Below are positions 5,877 to 7,646 of a stretch of DNA of 7,646 bases, in pieces. The stretch comes from Spirochaetaceae bacterium (GTDB taxonomy: Bacteria; Spirochaetota; Spirochaetia; DSM-27196; SKKC01): positions 1 through 7,646 of the forward strand of contig PWGF01000192.1 of the NCBI GenBank assembly GCA_003554375.1, given 5' to 3'. The position numbers and the translations under genes are program-made. Below the pieces are notes generated by a model. It saw nothing but the letters and a program-made list of their open reading frames with translations. It was not told where the DNA came from and made no database searches. Positions within the stretch are counted from its first letter, which is position 1; each line of letters begins with the position of its first letter.

Positions 5877-6764
5877 ATGATACTGGAAACACTGAAGAAT
5901 AGTGTGGGAATAGCAAAGCGAAACTATCTCTTGCTTCTCCCCACGGTGGTCGCGTCATTGCTGGTCGCCGGAATCGTCTGGATTTCACGCGGTGCTACCA
6001 CTGCCCCGGAAGATCCGACCATGGTAGGAGAAGCCTTGGGGCTATCAACGCTGGTTGGCGCAGGGCTCGGCGTTAGCGCGGTAGTGGCCTTCATCGGAGG
6101 GGTGATAATCCTGTTGGGACACGGCATGACGGTGGCCATGACTCATGAGGCGATTCGAGACGGCAAGACGACGCTGAAGTCGGGTTTCGAGAGTGCAATG
6201 CAACGTGTGGTCGGTCTTGTGATTACCGCGGCAGTCGTCGGTCTCCTAAGCACGGTGGGGGCGCTGTTGCTGATACTCCCCGGCTTAATCGTCGCGTTTC
6301 TGCTCATGTTCGCTGTCGTAGCTTTGATTGTGGATGAGCTGGGGCCAATCGGCGCCTTACAGCGCAGCGTGCAAGCAGTCATAAGGCATGTAGGCGAATC
6401 GTTCGTCGTGTTCCTGGTCCTCCTGGCTCTGGGCGTGCTTTTTGGTTTCGTCGCGATGATTCTTGGACTCATTCCGGTCGTAGGAAACCTTCTGAACGTG
6501 ATCATCGGCGGTGGATACGTCGCTCTATCCTCGGTGTTGCTGGTTGAAACATACCGGAGCATTTCGGAATCGCTTCCGAAGCCGGCTTCCGAGAGCACCG
6601 GCGGAACAGGCCCTCGGCAAGTATCCTACTCTGCGGAGACCGGCGCAGGTTCCGGTACGCAAGGCGGCGCGGAGCAGTCCGGCGGCAGGAAGAAGACGCA
6701 GTCCAAACAGACGCAACAGAATCAGAGCCGGCAAGGCGGCGGTGGAGCTACCCAAGGAGCGTAA
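5877..6764 (+). CDS. six-helix membrane protein of the YciC/GPDPase-membrane-domain type
   Basis: A 295-residue protein with about six membrane helices: 18-36, 58-82, 110-131, 132-152, 174-198 and 200-224. The layout resembles the uncharacterised group that includes YciC and the membrane domain of glycerophosphodiesterases. In this group a helix ending in LLILPGLIVAFLLMFAVVAL is followed by an acidic-Gly-Pro loop and an amphipathic helix (DELGPIGALQRSVQAVIRHV), then two more helices. No catalytic motif is visible, and the family has no firm biochemical role. After residue 228 the protein carries a soluble, low-complexity tail of about 65 residues rich in Gly, Ser, Gln and Thr (QTQQNQSRQGGGGATQGA at the end), probably disordered. 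It has the best ribosome site in the window and appears intact and monocistronic, with the hairpin in its leader. Confidence 0.85.
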   Translation: MILETLKNSVGIAKRNYLLLLPTVVASLLVAGIVWISRGATTAPEDPTMVGEALGLSTLVGAGLGVSAVVAFIGGVIILLGHGMTVAMTHEAIRDGKTTLKSGFESAMQRVVGLVITAAVVGLLSTVGALLLILPGLIVAFLLMFAVVALIVDELGPIGALQRSVQAVIRHVGESFVVFLVLLALGVLFGFVAMILGLIPVVGNLLNVIIGGGYVALSSVLLVETYRSISESLPKPASESTGGTGPRQVSYSAETGAGSGTQGGAEQSGGRKKTQSKQTQQNQSRQGGGGATQGA

Positions 6765-6942
6765 CCGATCGCCGCGCCCGTCAGCACGTGCTTACAAGGA
6801 TCGACCCGTGAGTACACGGCGGCAAGCAAGGTTCTGTAAGTACAGGCCCACAAGGGCACGCTCGCAACGACACGCCGGCAGCGGCAGCTCGGTGAGCAAA
6901 CCCGTGGGAAGTCATGCTGCCGCGCCGGCGGTGTCCGTCGCT
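6765..6942. other. non-coding gap between convergent gene ends
   Basis: No supported gene. A weak long-loop inverted repeat, CTTACA (6791-6796) and TGTAAG (6835-6840), is present. No T-run terminator is visible for either of the two convergent genes. Confidence 0.4.
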
Positions 6943-7646
6943 CTACGGCGACTCCTCCCCGTCTTCGCCCTGCCGCGGGTCTTCCGGGTTCATGCGCTGC
7001 GCCGGTTCGTCTTCGAACGGCTCCTCCGTATCTTCCCCCAACTCTTCCGATTCGGCTTCGGGCGGTGCAAGAGCGATCTCCGCCCGTGCCCAGCGCTTTC
7101 GGCGTGCATATGCCACGAAAGCGTGCACGACGGTGACGATGTACGCGAAGCTGAGAACAGCCACGGTGAGCCAGAATCGCGCGAATATGCCGCCCGCGAT
7201 AATCGCCATGCCGACGAACAGAAGCGGAACTCTGCTTTTGGGAATCCGGAGCGCCTTGGCTGACAGAGTTGGTACGCGGCACACCATTAACACGCCGACA
7301 AGGCCGAGGTACGGTGCGACAATCCACGGTGGTCCGGTTGCGTCTACGAGGCCGTCGAACGTCAGAAAAAGGGGGAGAAGCGCGAGGAACGCGCCGGCGG
7401 GAGCCGGCACGCCCAAGAATGCATGGCGTGAGGGTTGCCGCGGAACCCGGCGCCGTACGATTCGACGCGTTTTGCCCGGCATGCGAGGGAACCGGCGGGC
7501 GGTTTTCTTGGGCCGCTTGCGATATCGAGTGCCGGATCGAAACCGCCCAAACCTGCGGACGCCGGCGTTTTGCCCGGCGGTATGGCGGGGTTCGGCCATG
7601 GCCGGATATACGGCGCGCGCGACTGCTTCAACAGGGACGGCGCCGG
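6943..7646 (-). pseudogene. pssA: phosphatidylserine synthase, C-terminal half; upstream part disrupted
   Basis: The family enzyme (CDP-diacylglycerol-serine O-phosphatidyltransferase) makes phosphatidylserine in the inner membrane. From about 7419 leftward the frame reads FLGVPAPAGAFLALLPLFL, then a helix with YLGLVGVLMVCRVPTLSAKA, RIPKSRVPLLF and two more hydrophobic segments. This is the typical C-terminal half of alphaproteobacterial-style PssA. An acidic tail of about 50 residues (LGEDTEEPFEDEPAQ) follows, longer than I expect for the family. Upstream of 7419 the same open frame gives about 60 Arg-rich residues unlike PssA. The adjacent frame gives RVESYGAGFRGNPHAMH, which would join well to FLGVPAPAG if one T were restored (an extra A in AAGAATG on the plus strand). 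The catalytic DG(x)2AR(x)8G(x)3D(x)3D motif is not visible in any frame and would lie beyond the window. A pseudogene or assembly error is likely. Confidence 0.7.
7419..7646 (+). CDS. doubtful open frame with CPACEGTGG motif, runs off the window
   Basis: From ATG 7419 the plus strand is open for 76 codons to the window edge. It contains FCPACEGTGGRF followed by ACDIEC and TCG, a Cys pattern superficially like DnaJ-type or other small zinc modules. There is no ribosome site in the proper position, the later part is Arg-rich as expected for a shadow frame in GC-rich DNA, and it overlaps the disrupted upstream part of pssA. I list it because it is the alternative occupant of the stretch where PssA homology disappears. 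Confidence 0.15.
   Translation, partial: MHGVRVAAEPGAVRFDAFCPACEGTGGRFSWAACDIECRIETAQTCGRRRFARRYGGVRPWPDIRRARLLQQGRRR

Noticed and set aside
6791..6840. CTTACA...TGTAAG inverted repeat as a terminator
   Set aside because: Only 6-bp arms with a 38-base loop and no T-run.
6511..7263. long plus-strand open frame (250 codons)
   Set aside because: It overlaps the end of the six-helix membrane protein and the whole conserved part of pssA in other frames, and its product is Arg/Pro-rich with no family resemblance: a shadow frame.
1..7646. CRISPR array, insertion sequence or phage/toxin-antitoxin system
   Set aside because: No regularly spaced repeats, no transposase or integrase motifs, no terminal repeats with target duplication and no recognisable toxin or antitoxin pair were seen.

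Overview
This is a bacterial-type window of moderately high GC with clear Shine-Dalgarno sites (for example ahead of 580 and 5877). I cannot name the organism. The recognisable families (AlkD-like glycosylase, class C beta-lactamase-type serine hydrolase, ICMT-like methyltransferase, alphaproteobacterial-style PssA) are too widespread to fix a phylum. Several genes are short or broken, so the window looks like an accessory, rearranged stretch. Some of the breaks could instead be draft-assembly errors, especially near the right edge.

Left part (1-930): the C-terminal 159 codons of an unrecognised acidic protein, then a small Ser/Gln-rich hypothetical protein. These are followed by a convergent gene (927-1673, minus) for an AlkD/DNA-alkylation-repair protein with its key residues present.

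Middle (1674-3440): a 43-codon remnant of a maltose/sugar O-acetyltransferase (Mac domain only) ends in TAATG, and that ATG begins a beta-lactamase-family serine hydrolase. The hydrolase keeps its SxxK and YxN motifs but stops about halfway through the family fold. It runs into a very GC-rich, hairpin-rich segment (about 2525-2774). The converging ICMT-like membrane methyltransferase (minus strand) loses its family C-terminus in the same segment and continues as an Arg/Gly-rich tail. Together these make a probable rearrangement or insertion junction.

Right part (3441-7646): a large minus-strand gene encodes an unusual GNAT acetyltransferase + histidine-kinase-like ATPase + unassigned C-terminal region. 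No response regulator lies beside it. A 281-bp divergent control region with several dyads separates it from a six-helix membrane protein of the YciC/GPDPase-membrane type. The window ends in the C-terminal half of a phosphatidylserine synthase (pssA, minus strand), whose upstream part appears frameshifted or replaced.

Apart from translational coupling of the acetyltransferase remnant to the hydrolase, I see no operon tying these genes into one pathway. The least conventional item is the GNAT-kinase fusion. The most informative structural feature is the set of truncations around the GC-rich segment.
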